Of a stretch of 64,000 nt of DNA, positions 8,967 through 18,350 are shown one piece after another. This DNA comes from Chloroflexota bacterium. Its GTDB lineage: Bacteria > Chloroflexota > UBA11872 > UBA12225. The stretch lies in the NCBI GenBank assembly GCA_009693165.1, contig SHXX01000004.1, positions 1 through 64,000 on the forward strand. Direction: 5' to 3'. The notes under the pieces were generated by a model. That model had not been told where the DNA came from, did not search any database, and saw only the letters and a program-made list of their open reading frames with translations. The translations under genes and the position numbers were made by a program. Each line of letters begins with the position of its first letter. Within the stretch, counting starts at the first letter, position 1.

Positions 8967-11495
8967 CTAGGCGTCGGGTCCGCGCAACCGTGCGCCAACC
9001 TGACGTTCTGCCTGGGCGATGATCTTTGCCCGCAGCGGAGTGACTTCCTCACCTGTGAGGGTGTGGTCTGGCGCGCGGAACGTCAGCGTGTAAGCGAGGC
9101 TTCTCGTTCCGACCGGGACGCGTTCCCCGGTATAGACGTCAAACATGTCCAATCGCTCCAGAAGCGGTGCTCCGGTGCGAAGGAGGCTCGACGTCAGCCG
9201 TTCGGCCGGAATTGCATCGGGCAGGATGAATGCCAGGTCCTCGATGACGGCTTGGAACCGTGGCAGCGGTGTTACGGGTACGACGTCACGCGCCTTCGCG
9301 ATCACGCGGTCAAGATCGAGCGACGCGAGAAGCACTCGCTCACCGATGCCATTGCCACTCGCGACGGCGCGATCGACCTCGCCGATGACACCGATCACAT
9401 CCTCTGGCCTGACGGGTTTCCGGCCCGCGGCTTCCGGCCGGTGGTCCAGGACAATCGCGGCGGTCCGATATGGATGGAATGCCGGATGAGCGAGTGCGAT
9501 ATAGCCGTGACCATTGATACCCAGTCGGCCTAGGATCGCCTCGACGGTCGCCTTGAGGTCGTGGAAACTGTTTTCGTGACGTTCACCAATCGCGTCTCCG
9601 GATCGATGTGCGCCCAAGCCGATTGTGACAATCCGTCGCTCTTCCGGCAGGTCGCCGGCTCGTGGGACGAAGATGCGCCCGACGTCGAACAAGTGAACAT
9701 CCCGGTCTGCGTGTCGGAGACCCGCGCGAACCGCGTCGAGCATCGACTGAAGTGACGACGTGCGCATCACTTCCTGGTCGCCCGAAGCCGGGTTGGATAT
9801 TCGAACTGGACCGACATTGGGATGCACTCTGGCATCAACCAGGTCAGCCAGGTCAGAAGACGCGGCGTGCGGAACCCGGCCGAGGCGTGCCACGCTTGTC
9901 CACGTATAGGGGACGATTTCCGCGTGTCCAGAACCGGCCAGGATGTCGCGGACCGCATCCTCCCAGAAGATTGATGGTGCCTGAGGCAGCTGGGGCAGTG
10001 CCCCCTCCATGATGGTTGACGGAACTTTCTCGTATCCGTCAATCCGGGCGACCTCCTCGACGAGGTCGGCTGCCTGTTCAATGTCCAGACGCCAGACGGG
10101 TGCCTCGACGGTGAAGACGGTGTCGGGTCCGTCCCCGTGCATCGAAAAAGCAAACCCCAGGCGTGTGAACACGCTTGCGACCGTCTCGGGCTGATACGTG
10201 ATCCCGAGAAGACGGGTGCATTCCGAGATTGGCATTCGGATTGGGTCGCGTGACGCATGACCGGGCCAGGCGTCGATCGCATCGCCAACCATGATTGCCC
10301 CCGCGAGGTCAACCATCAGGCGGGCAGCACGTAGCGCGGCGGGAAGCGCATGGTCCTGGGGAACGCCGCGTTCAAACCGGCGCGAAGCGTCGGTCGGGCG
10401 GGGAAGCAACGCGCGGGCAGTTCGCCGCACATTGGACTGTTTCCAGTTTGCTGCTTCCAGGAGGATTGAGGTGGACTGTTCGCTGATCTCAGTGAGCGCG
10501 CCGCCGATGATGCCGGCAAGGCTATAGGGGTGGCCGCCATGGTCCGGGTGACCAGCCACGACCACCATGTCAGGGTTCAGTGTCACCGCCTCACGTTCGG
10601 CAGCGAGGGTTTGGAGGATCTCGCCCGCCCGCGCCGCCCGCGCCACCAAGTGTCCTCTGGGTACGCGGTCGTAGTCGAATGCGTGCAGGGGCTGTCCCCA
10701 TTCGATCATCACGAAGTTCGTGATATCGACGACGTTGTTGATGGCCCGAATGCCGGCCGCTTGGAGACGCTCCTGCATCCAGGCGGGCGACGGGCCAATC
10801 TTGACATCTTTAAGGAGGACCGATACGAACCTTGGACAGAGGGCGGGGGCGTCGATTGTCACACCAAGTGGTTCGTCTGACCTTCGGGCGCGTGATGGTT
10901 GGATATCGCCATCAGGGAACCGTACCGTTTGACCGGTCAGGGCAGCGACCTCGCGTGCAACGCCGATCATCGACAGGCCGTCCGGCCTCCCCTTGAGGTC
11001 AAGTTCGATGACGGTGTCGCCGAGCGCTTCTGAAAGTGGAACACCAACCCGGGTTTCGGTCGGGAGGATGAGGATGCCCGAATGGTCATCGTTCAGGCCG
11101 AGTTCGAACCCGGACATCACCATGGCTTCGGATGGAATGCCCCGCATCACTGTTGGTTGGAGTGTTCGTTCAACCGGGGGCGAGACGTGAGAATCACGAT
11201 ATCGGGTTCCCACCAGTCCGACTGGCACGATGTCGCCCACGGCGATGTTCGTTGCACCCGTGACCACTTGGATGCGTCGATTGGCGCCGTAATAGGCGTC
11301 CACCAACTGCAGCCTGTCCGCATTCGGGTGACGCGAAAGACCATCGATCCGTGCCGTCCAGACGTGGTCCCACGCGACACCGACTGGATGGATCGCGTCG
11401 ACCTCAATGCCCGCCATCGTCAAGAGACGCCCGAGTTCTACGGCGGACACCGTCACATCGACGTAATCCTGCAGCCACTTCAATGAGACGCGCAT
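8967..11495 (-). CDS. pheT: Phenylalanine--tRNA ligase beta subunit
   Basis: MRVSLKWLQDYVDV, tRNA-binding domain, B3/B4 and B5 domains, C-terminal ferredoxin-fold anticodon-binding domain. Confidence 0.95.
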   Translation of the reverse strand: MRVSLKWLQDYVDVTVSAVELGRLLTMAGIEVDAIHPVGVAWDHVWTARIDGLSRHPNADRLQLVDAYYGANRRIQVVTGATNIAVGDIVPVGLVGTRYRDSHVSPPVERTLQPTVMRGIPSEAMVMSGFELGLNDDHSGILILPTETRVGVPLSEALGDTVIELDLKGRPDGLSMIGVAREVAALTGQTVRFPDGDIQPSRARRSDEPLGVTIDAPALCPRFVSVLLKDVKIGPSPAWMQERLQAAGIRAINNVVDITNFVMIEWGQPLHAFDYDRVPRGHLVARAARAGEILQTLAAEREAVTLNPDMVVVAGHPDHGGHPYSLAGIIGGALTEISEQSTSILLEAANWKQSNVRRTARALLPRPTDASRRFERGVPQDHALPAALRAARLMVDLAGAIMVGDAIDAWPGHASRDPIRMPISECTRLLGITYQPETVASVFTRLGFAFSMHGDGPDTVFTVEAPVWRLDIEQAADLVEEVARIDGYEKVPSTIMEGALPQLPQAPSIFWEDAVRDILAGSGHAEIVPYTWTSVARLGRVPHAASSDLADLVDARVHPNVGPVRISNPASGDQEVMRTSSLQSMLDAVRAGLRHADRDVHLFDVGRIFVPRAGDLPEERRIVTIGLGAHRSGDAIGERHENSFHDLKATVEAILGRLGINGHGYIALAHPAFHPYRTAAIVLDHRPEAAGRKPVRPEDVIGVIGEVDRAVASGNGIGERVLLASLDLDRVIAKARDVVPVTPLPRFQAVIEDLAFILPDAIPAERLTSSLLRTGAPLLERLDMFDVYTGERVPVGTRSLAYTLTFRAPDHTLTGEEVTPLRAKIIAQAERQVGARLRGPDA

Positions 11496-11615
11496 GATGA
11501 TCTCCTGTGGTGGGCCTCAACGGTCCGCCGCGAACGAAAGATGAGTGCGTTCAAAAAATTGGGCCCAGACTGCCAACGGGCATCCGGACTAGGCCCTCGT
11601 GTCCTATCTGCATGT

Positions 11616-12665
11616 CTACGAAAACTGTCGAAGGAACCTGAGGTCATTGTCATAGAAGAGCCGGATGTCATCGATGCCGTATCTGAGCATCGCGAACCGC
11701 TCAAGGCCACATCCGAATGCCCACCCGGAATACACACTTGGATCGATCCCTACATTCGCAAGGACCTTGGGATGCACCATGCCTGCGCCCCCGAGTTCAA
11801 TCCATCCAGTGCGCTTGCATACCCGACATCCGCGGCCATTGCAGACGTGACATGTCATGTCCACTTCGGCGCCTGGTTCGACGAAAGGAAAGTATCCGCA
11901 TCGAAACCGGATTTCGCGGTCAGGGCCAAACAGGACGCGTGTAACCGCCGTCAAGGTGCCTCGCAAGTCGGCCATGGTCACATTCCGGTCAACACAGAGG
12001 CCTTCCACTTGGGTGAACATGGCCTCATGTGATGCGTCGGTCGCTTCATTCCGGTAGGTTCGACCAGGCGCAATGATCCGGATCGGAGGCTTGTGCGCGA
12101 GCATCGTGCGGATCTGCACCGGTGAGGTCTGCGTGCGAAGGAGCATTTCGCCACCGGTTCCCGATCCACCGTCGATATAGAAGCTATCCTGGATGTCTCG
12201 TGCCGGATGGTCGGGGGGAATGTTGAGCATCGTGAAGTTGTACTGGTCCCATTCAACTTCTGGACCCTCTACGGATGTGAAACCGAGACGTGCAAATGCG
12301 CCCTCGATTTCACGTCGGATCTTGGTCACGGGATGCAGCGATCCTCGCGGACGCGGGCTTGCGGGCAGCGTCACATCAAGCCGTTCGGCACCAAGTTCGA
12401 GGCGCCGCACCTCCTTCTGGATGGTCTCCAATCGGACTGCGAACGATGCCTCGAGTGATGCCTTGACCCGATTGGCCACCTGACCAGCCTTCGGGCGCTG
12501 GTCGGCGGTGAGGGTTCCGAGCCCTTTCAAGGTTTCTGCGAGTGATCCCCTTCTCCCAAGTACTAGAAGGCGCCACCGTTCGAGACTGTCGACATCCGAG
12601 GCACCGTCGAGGCTCCCGAGGGCGGTTTCTTCCAATGTCTCGAGTGCCCTGATGAGATCGCTCAT
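11616..12665 (-). CDS. pheS: Phenylalanine--tRNA ligase alpha subunit
   Basis: HPVTKIRREIEGAFARLGF...LLRTQTSPVQIRTM...GCGLERFAMLRYGIDDIR. Confidence 0.96.
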   Translation of the reverse strand: MSDLIRALETLEETALGSLDGASDVDSLERWRLLVLGRRGSLAETLKGLGTLTADQRPKAGQVANRVKASLEASFAVRLETIQKEVRRLELGAERLDVTLPASPRPRGSLHPVTKIRREIEGAFARLGFTSVEGPEVEWDQYNFTMLNIPPDHPARDIQDSFYIDGGSGTGGEMLLRTQTSPVQIRTMLAHKPPIRIIAPGRTYRNEATDASHEAMFTQVEGLCVDRNVTMADLRGTLTAVTRVLFGPDREIRFRCGYFPFVEPGAEVDMTCHVCNGRGCRVCKRTGWIELGGAGMVHPKVLANVGIDPSVYSGWAFGCGLERFAMLRYGIDDIRLFYDNDLRFLRQFS

Positions 12666-13552
12666 GCTCGTATTCCTTGGATTGCCCGCCTATCCGAAGC
12701 ACCCGCGTTCCGGTCCAATGCCCCCGGTTTGTGGCTTGAGGTTGTCCTTTGGCGCAAAGCCTCATAAAGGACCAAACTGCCGGCAACCGCGGCGTTCAAC
12801 GATTCTCCGGCCAGAAGCGGAATTCTGACAGCGTCAGTCGCGGTTCGGCGAGCGTCGTTTGATGGTCCTCGTGCTTCGTTCGAGACGATGATTGCAACCG
12901 GCCCGTCAAGGTCGGCGTCCCACAATGTGCCCGGGGCGTAAGCATCTGTCAGGCAGATGCGTGCTCCAACAGGGAGCAGCGCCGGAACCTCTTTCCACGC
13001 CACGTGGCTGCGGATTGGAACGAGGAAATGCGCCCCTGCACCTGCACGCACCACCTTGGGGCCCCACAAGTCCGCGGTGTCACCGGTTGCAATGACCCCC
13101 GCACCAACGCCCGCGGCCACTCGTATGAGCGTTCCCGCGTTACCTGGATCGGAAATGCCATCGAGTATGACCGTGATCGGCAACTCGGTGCCTTCGCCGC
13201 CAAGGAGTGTTCCGGGTTCGGGCAGGGGCATGACCGCGACAATCCCTTGAGGGTGGACCGTGTCGGTCAGGTAACTGACGATCGGTTCGGCGACCAATCG
13301 CACTGGCACACCCGCGGTTGACAAGCGACGCAGGAGCGCGCGAGGGGCGGCCGAATTCCTGCCGAAGCCTTCGGTGTGGAAGATGGCCAATGGCGTGACT
13401 AATGCGCAAGCGCCCTCGACATGGCGCCATCCTTCCACCAGGAAGGCTGCATTTTTCTTGCGTCCGGTTGCCTCGAGGAGCGAGTGTGCAAGCCGGACGT
13501 GAGGGTTCTCGCGACTGGCGATCGGCAGGTCGCGATCACGGACGGACGGCAT
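12662..13552 (-). CDS. TrmH/SpoU family RNA methyltransferase
   Basis: ILDGISDPGNAGTLIRVAAGVGAGVIAT, IVSNEARGPS, RIPLLAGESLNAAVAGSLVLYEALRQR; ATGA overlap with pheS. Confidence 0.92.
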   Translation of the reverse strand: MPSVRDRDLPIASRENPHVRLAHSLLEATGRKKNAAFLVEGWRHVEGACALVTPLAIFHTEGFGRNSAAPRALLRRLSTAGVPVRLVAEPIVSYLTDTVHPQGIVAVMPLPEPGTLLGGEGTELPITVILDGISDPGNAGTLIRVAAGVGAGVIATGDTADLWGPKVVRAGAGAHFLVPIRSHVAWKEVPALLPVGARICLTDAYAPGTLWDADLDGPVAIIVSNEARGPSNDARRTATDAVRIPLLAGESLNAAVAGSLVLYEALRQRTTSSHKPGALDRNAGASDRRAIQGIRA

Positions 13553-13608
13553 GTGGCGTCTCTTTTCTGCTAAAAACGGTTCAATGAGACCGCCTCAAAC
13601 GACAGAAA

Positions 13609-13626
13609 CGGAGCCTTACGGCTCCG
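13609..13626 (-). terminator. Rho-independent-like terminator downstream of rplT
   Basis: CGGAGCC-GTAA-GGCTCCG followed by TTTCTGTCGTTT on the minus strand. Confidence 0.65.
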
Positions 13627-13657
13627 CTTCGTCACGATCCGATGCTATCGGCCAGTC

Positions 13658-14011
13658 TCAGGCCGCGGCGCGGGCGAGGTGGACAATCTGGGTGAACGCT
13701 GCTGCATCCCGCACGGCGAGATCTGCAAGCATCTTCCGGTCAATAGCGATCTCGGCCACTGTCAGATGATGGATTAACTGGCTATAGGACAGACCATTCA
13801 ACCGTGCCGCCGCATTGATCCGCATGATCCAGAGCCGACGCATGTCACGCTTGCGGTGACGTCGGTCACGGTAGGCATACGCCAACGCATGCATGACTGC
13901 TTCATGTGCTGCCTTGTATAACTTGCTCCGACCAAGGAAATACCCCTTGGCAAGCTTCAGTATCTTCTTATGCCGACGTCGCCTAGTGACGCCCCGCTTG
14001 ATCCGTGCCAT
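13658..14011 (-). CDS. rplT: 50S ribosomal protein L20
   Basis: [39 protein letters not shown]. Confidence 0.97.
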   Translation of the reverse strand: MARIKRGVTRRRRHKKILKLAKGYFLGRSKLYKAAHEAVMHALAYAYRDRRHRKRDMRRLWIMRINAAARLNGLSYSQLIHHLTVAEIAIDRKMLADLAVRDAAAFTQIVHLARAAA

Positions 14012-14089
14012 CGCGCGTTTCCTACCTGGTGCAGGTCATGATGACGAGGCTACGCATGCTGCTGCCATCGCCAATCACCCTGATTTGCC

Positions 14090-14305
14090 TTAACGGAGAC
14101 CGTATGGAAGCATGATCTTCACGGCCTTGGCCACAGAAGCAGGCACATCGAAGAAGTCGGCATACGAACGCTTCGTACGCGAACTCTTTGCGAGACGCTT
14201 CTTGTTGCCCCAACCCTTGGGACGCATGACCTTGCCGGTACCGGTGATCTTGAACCGTTTCGCCGCGCTCTTGCGCGTCTTTAACTTGGGCACAGTTTGC
14301 TCCAC
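14090..14305 (-). CDS. rpmI: 50S ribosomal protein L35 (true start possibly the GTG at 14293)
   Basis: VPKLKTRKSAAKRFKITGTGKVMRPKGWGNKKRLAKSS. Confidence 0.95.
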   Translation of the reverse strand: MEQTVPKLKTRKSAAKRFKITGTGKVMRPKGWGNKKRLAKSSRTKRSYADFFDVPASVAKAVKIMLPYGLR

Positions 14306-14473
14306 GCTCTCCCGAGACAGTCAAGTGTAGCAACGATGCTCCTGGTTGGGCGAACTCGTGTTGGTGTGATGGCCGAATGCGGCATTGCGGACGGCGATTG
14401 CGGTGGTCCGCGGGGCGTCGTACGCTGACGGTGAGGCCGGTATCAGGGCTAGAGAACTGGTTGGAGGTTAGGC

Positions 14474-15400
14474 ATGGCGTCACTGCTTGGCGGTTCGGTA
14501 GTCGTGGTCGGCTCGTGCAACATGGACATGGTCACCAGGGCGCCACGTTTCCCATCTGCGGGCGAACACCTGATTGCCAGCAGCTTTGGCGCCTACCTCG
14601 GTGGAAAGGGCGCTAACCAGGCTGTTGCGGCGGCTCGTGCCGGAGCCGACGTCGCGATGATCGGACGAGTCGGATCCGATGCCTTTGGAACGCAGATGGT
14701 CTCGGCCTTGGCGGAAGCGGGTATCGCGGTCGATGCGGTTGCCATTGACGAAGAGGCTCCGACCGGAAATGCATCCATCTGGCTCGACGCATCCGGCGAG
14801 AACCGGATCCTGATCTTTCCCGGCGCAAACGGGCGTCTCTCGCCGTCGGATATCCGGATGCAACGCAGCAGGATCGGGGCTGCATCAGTGCTCCTCGCCC
14901 AACTGGAGGTTCCGATTGACACGATTGCCGAAGCCTGTAGGGCTGCAAGGGGTGCGGGGGTACGCGTGGTCCTGAACGCGGCGCCTGCTTCTCCATTGCC
15001 TGCGGACCTCTGGTCACTGATTGACGTGCTTGTCGTCAACCAGACTGAAGCGGTGACACTCGGAGGCGACATCGATGCCGTCCGGTCGTCGCGAGTGCTG
15101 ATCTCCAAGGGGGTAGGCACGGTTGTCGTGACCCTAGGCGGGGCAGGATGCATCGTGATGTCGGATGTCAATTCCGGCCTCGTAACAATCCGGTCATTCC
15201 CAGTCGTTTCGGTGGTGGATACCACGGGCGCGGGCGATGCGTTTTGCGGTGCGCTCGCGGCAAGCCTTGCGTCGGGCACCAGCGTCGCCGAGGCTGCACG
15301 GGTCGGTAACGCGGCAGGATCTCTCGCGGTAGAGGTGCTCGGCGCACTCCCGTCCATGCCTACAAGCGGTCAGATCCAGGCGCGTCTCGAAGGCCGCTGA
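14474..15400 (+). CDS. rbsK: Ribokinase / PfkB-family carbohydrate kinase
   Basis: GSCNMDMVTRAPRFPSAGEHLIASSFGAYLGGKGANQAVAAARAG; DTTGAGDAFCGALA. Confidence 0.88.
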   Translation: MASLLGGSVVVVGSCNMDMVTRAPRFPSAGEHLIASSFGAYLGGKGANQAVAAARAGADVAMIGRVGSDAFGTQMVSALAEAGIAVDAVAIDEEAPTGNASIWLDASGENRILIFPGANGRLSPSDIRMQRSRIGAASVLLAQLEVPIDTIAEACRAARGAGVRVVLNAAPASPLPADLWSLIDVLVVNQTEAVTLGGDIDAVRSSRVLISKGVGTVVVTLGGAGCIVMSDVNSGLVTIRSFPVVSVVDTTGAGDAFCGALAASLASGTSVAEAARVGNAAGSLAVEVLGALPSMPTSGQIQARLEGR

Positions 15401-15484
15401 ACCCGTTTGAGTGGTCAAACGTGCCAACTTCCTCGGGGCTTTGAAGCCGAAAAAACTTGCCAACGGTCTTGGCGGTTGAGACGG

Positions 15485-17968
15485 TCATTCTGGCCCGGGC
15501 AATACCCATCCGTTCGTGCCGTCCACCGTGACAATCTGGCCCTCGTGGAGTCGAGCGGTCGCGTGCCGTGTCTGGATCACGCCGGGCACCCGGAACTCCC
15601 TGCAGATGAGCATGGCATGTTGGAACAGGGCTCCTTCATCCAGGATGACCGCGGTTGCCAACGGAAAGATCGGTGCCCAGAGAGCCCCGGCATTCCGGGC
15701 TACGAGGACGTCTCCTGGTTCGACCATCGGAACCGTTGCCTTGGGCGGGACCAGACGCACCCTTCCCGTCGCCGTACCGCGGGAACCGGGCTGGCCCACC
15801 ATGAGCACGTTGGCGGGGGCGGGCAGGCTACTGACCTGACCGGATCCGGTCGGTGTTGCAGTCGTTGTCGGTTCTGGAGGCACCCCGAGCCATTCAGGCA
15901 CATCAAGGCGTGAAGCCCAGTCGTGAATGGCCTTTCTGCCAGCGACCAGTTCAGTTGCCGTAATTTGATTCGATCCGGAGTGGCAAAGGAAGGCCTCGAT
16001 TTCGTGCCGATGCAACCAGACGACGTCGTCCAGGGACGCAATCACACCCATCGAGGCGAGCCTGGCACCGCATGCAGATCGGCACCGCCATAGAAGCGCA
16101 CTTGCAGCCGCATCCACGTGGTAGTTGTGGTTCTCGTAGGCCTGCACCTCGCGCCGGGCAGCATCTACAAGCAAGTCGAACCGGGATGCAGATTCGGCGT
16201 CTGGAATGCATGCACGCACCGATGCGGTCAGCGTGTCCCGAGCTTCGACGGCTTGGTTTTTTCGCAGTGGGATCGACTGGAGATCCTGGGGAACGTACCT
16301 GCGTATGAGTTCGAACACCAGTTCTGGACGGTCACGCCAACCCGGCTGACAGTAATCCCCGACGGTGAAGGCACCGGCATCCGCCCTGAGACTGTGAGTA
16401 GTCAGGAGCTCCTCAAGTCGGGATTTGAAGCGGTCGACGATGTGGCGGGTCTCCGGAGTCGTGTTCCTACCCGGATCATCCGGTGTAGACAGGACCAGCT
16501 CGGCAAGGCCGGGGCGTTCTTGGAGCATCGCCGCGAGTTCGGTGATCGCGTCAATCGCCTGGGTGGTCTTGGTGGGCACATGCGAAAGCATGACTTCTAT
16601 ATGCTCTGACTGGTCGGAGGTCGCGTGGGCGATGAGATGCCGGGACAGTTGCTCCCGGAAGGTATTCTGCTGAAACCTGACAGATCGGAGCACGAAGGAA
16701 TGGAGTGTCCAAAGCCGTTCATGCCATGTGAACACCGATTTCAGGTACTCGGACAACTCCTCGTTTGAGAGGGACTGGGTCTTTATTGCCTCGATGCGAC
16801 AGTTTCCGGAGTCAATCTCAGGGAAAAGCACTGCGTCCCAATACGTCCGACCCGTTGCCTGTATCGCTTCCAGTGCCCGGTCAAACGTTGTCCGGTGACC
16901 GTCGCGGACCGATTCCGGCACATCTGACTCCGTGGCCGTCGAAAAGCGGTAGCCGTTGAGATGGATCATTCGACGCGGTGGCGGACTTCCGAGGATGCTC
17001 GCCGAATTGCGGGCGGACCGCAGGAACGATTCGCGTTCGCTGGCCTCCATCGGCCGCAGGGGCGGGTCACCTGCCCGTCCCTCTCTTCGCCAATGCAAGG
17101 TGGACGCATCTTCGTCGGGCCATGCAAACGGAAACGTTGAAGTTGAGCGCCGAGGTGGTTCATTCTTGGACACACCCGTCTTGACGGGCGAGTCGTCGGG
17201 AACTGGTGCTTGTGACGGAAGGGCGGTAATCGGCCTGGCCTGAAGCAACCAGCACACGCCGTCGCCGATTGCCCACTCAACATCAGCAAACTGGCCGATT
17301 GCCGATTCGGCTTGTACCGCGAGTCGGGAGATGTTCACGATCTCGGAAGGGGTTATGGTGTACCCGGTCGGCGTGGTCTGTCCCGGTTCGTGGCGCACAA
17401 TGTGAAACGTTGCGCGATCAACCCACCATCGGTCGCAGACTGAAGTGCCATCGACGACCGCAGTCCCGAGTCCCGGTGCGCTGTTCAGTACAACGGCCGA
17501 CGTATCTCCGGAAATCGGGTCGGCAGTGAATGCGACACCTGCGACGTCCGATGCCACCATGATCTGCACGAGGACCGCCATGCGAGGTTCGTCGTTGTCC
17601 GACGGGTCTCGTGGTGTCACGCGATTACGGTATGAACTGATGCCTTCGTTCGACAAAGACCGAATGCAATCCTCGACCTTGTCGAGAACGTCGGCGATCC
17701 CGCGCACATTCAAGAACGTCGAGTATTGGCCTGCAAAGGAGGCCACGGTCCCGTCCTCAAGCGAGCCAGATGACCGAACGGCTACCACCACGTCGCGCTG
17801 TCCCGCGCGCCGGCCGAGTTCACCGTAGGCGGTCTCGATTGAGTGTCGCGCTTGCGGTGAGAGCCGCGAATGCCGCCCCTCTCCGCCCGATGCGAACATG
17901 CCTGGAAGGACAACGAAGCCTGGGGGAACGGGCAACCCGTTCGCCACGAGGCGGGCCAGCCAATGCAC
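15485..17968 (-). CDS. PEP synthase / rifampicin-phosphotransferase-like protein (PPDK N-terminal ATP-binding domain plus C-terminal phosphohistidine domain); N-terminus probably extends upstream
   Basis: GLPVPPGFVV, VAVRSSGSLEDGTVASFAGQYSTFLNV, GVAFTADPISGD; C-terminal EGALFQHAMLICREFRVPGVIQ His-domain motif. Confidence 0.8.
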   Translation of the reverse strand: MHWLARLVANGLPVPPGFVVLPGMFASGGEGRHSRLSPQARHSIETAYGELGRRAGQRDVVVAVRSSGSLEDGTVASFAGQYSTFLNVRGIADVLDKVEDCIRSLSNEGISSYRNRVTPRDPSDNDEPRMAVLVQIMVASDVAGVAFTADPISGDTSAVVLNSAPGLGTAVVDGTSVCDRWWVDRATFHIVRHEPGQTTPTGYTITPSEIVNISRLAVQAESAIGQFADVEWAIGDGVCWLLQARPITALPSQAPVPDDSPVKTGVSKNEPPRRSTSTFPFAWPDEDASTLHWRREGRAGDPPLRPMEASERESFLRSARNSASILGSPPPRRMIHLNGYRFSTATESDVPESVRDGHRTTFDRALEAIQATGRTYWDAVLFPEIDSGNCRIEAIKTQSLSNEELSEYLKSVFTWHERLWTLHSFVLRSVRFQQNTFREQLSRHLIAHATSDQSEHIEVMLSHVPTKTTQAIDAITELAAMLQERPGLAELVLSTPDDPGRNTTPETRHIVDRFKSRLEELLTTHSLRADAGAFTVGDYCQPGWRDRPELVFELIRRYVPQDLQSIPLRKNQAVEARDTLTASVRACIPDAESASRFDLLVDAARREVQAYENHNYHVDAAASALLWRCRSACGARLASMGVIASLDDVVWLHRHEIEAFLCHSGSNQITATELVAGRKAIHDWASRLDVPEWLGVPPEPTTTATPTGSGQVSSLPAPANVLMVGQPGSRGTATGRVRLVPPKATVPMVEPGDVLVARNAGALWAPIFPLATAVILDEGALFQHAMLICREFRVPGVIQTRHATARLHEGQIVTVDGTNGWVLPGPE

Positions 17969-18293
17969 TTTCCCGCCTACCTCGCGTGTCGGAAGGGTGA
18001 GGACAGACGGATCTTCGAGGAAGAGGACGGGTGGGGTAGTCTGGTTGCGTGCGTCGATGATCGCGACCTCCCGGAAAGCTTGTGTGAGTCTGACCGGAAG
18101 GTAACCAAATCATTAACGACTGGCCAACCGAATGTAGGCGACGGCCGATTGGCCATCGACGCAAGCCACATTGATGACCTACCTGCGGACTGGGTAGCAG
18201 GTTCATCTAGGTCCCATCGTGGTTGGAGACCCGCAATCTGGCACCAAAGTTCGACGCCAGATACCGCAGTGTCAACCGAACCAGTGGCAAAGT

Positions 18294-18328
18294 CCGAGGT
18301 GCCTCAGTTGGTCAACGAGGCACCTCGG
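18294..18328 (-). terminator. Long hairpin downstream of thrS (likely terminator)
   Basis: 12-bp perfect inverted repeat ccgaggtgcctc...gaggcacctcgg, 23 bp past the thrS stop codon. Confidence 0.6.
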
Positions 18329-18350
18329 TTCGCCTGAGAAAAGCGGTGGA

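Noticed and set aside
14593-15357. 254-aa minus-strand ORF
   Set aside because: Antisense to the PfkB kinase, low-complexity Ser/Thr/Ala/Pro-rich shadow translation.
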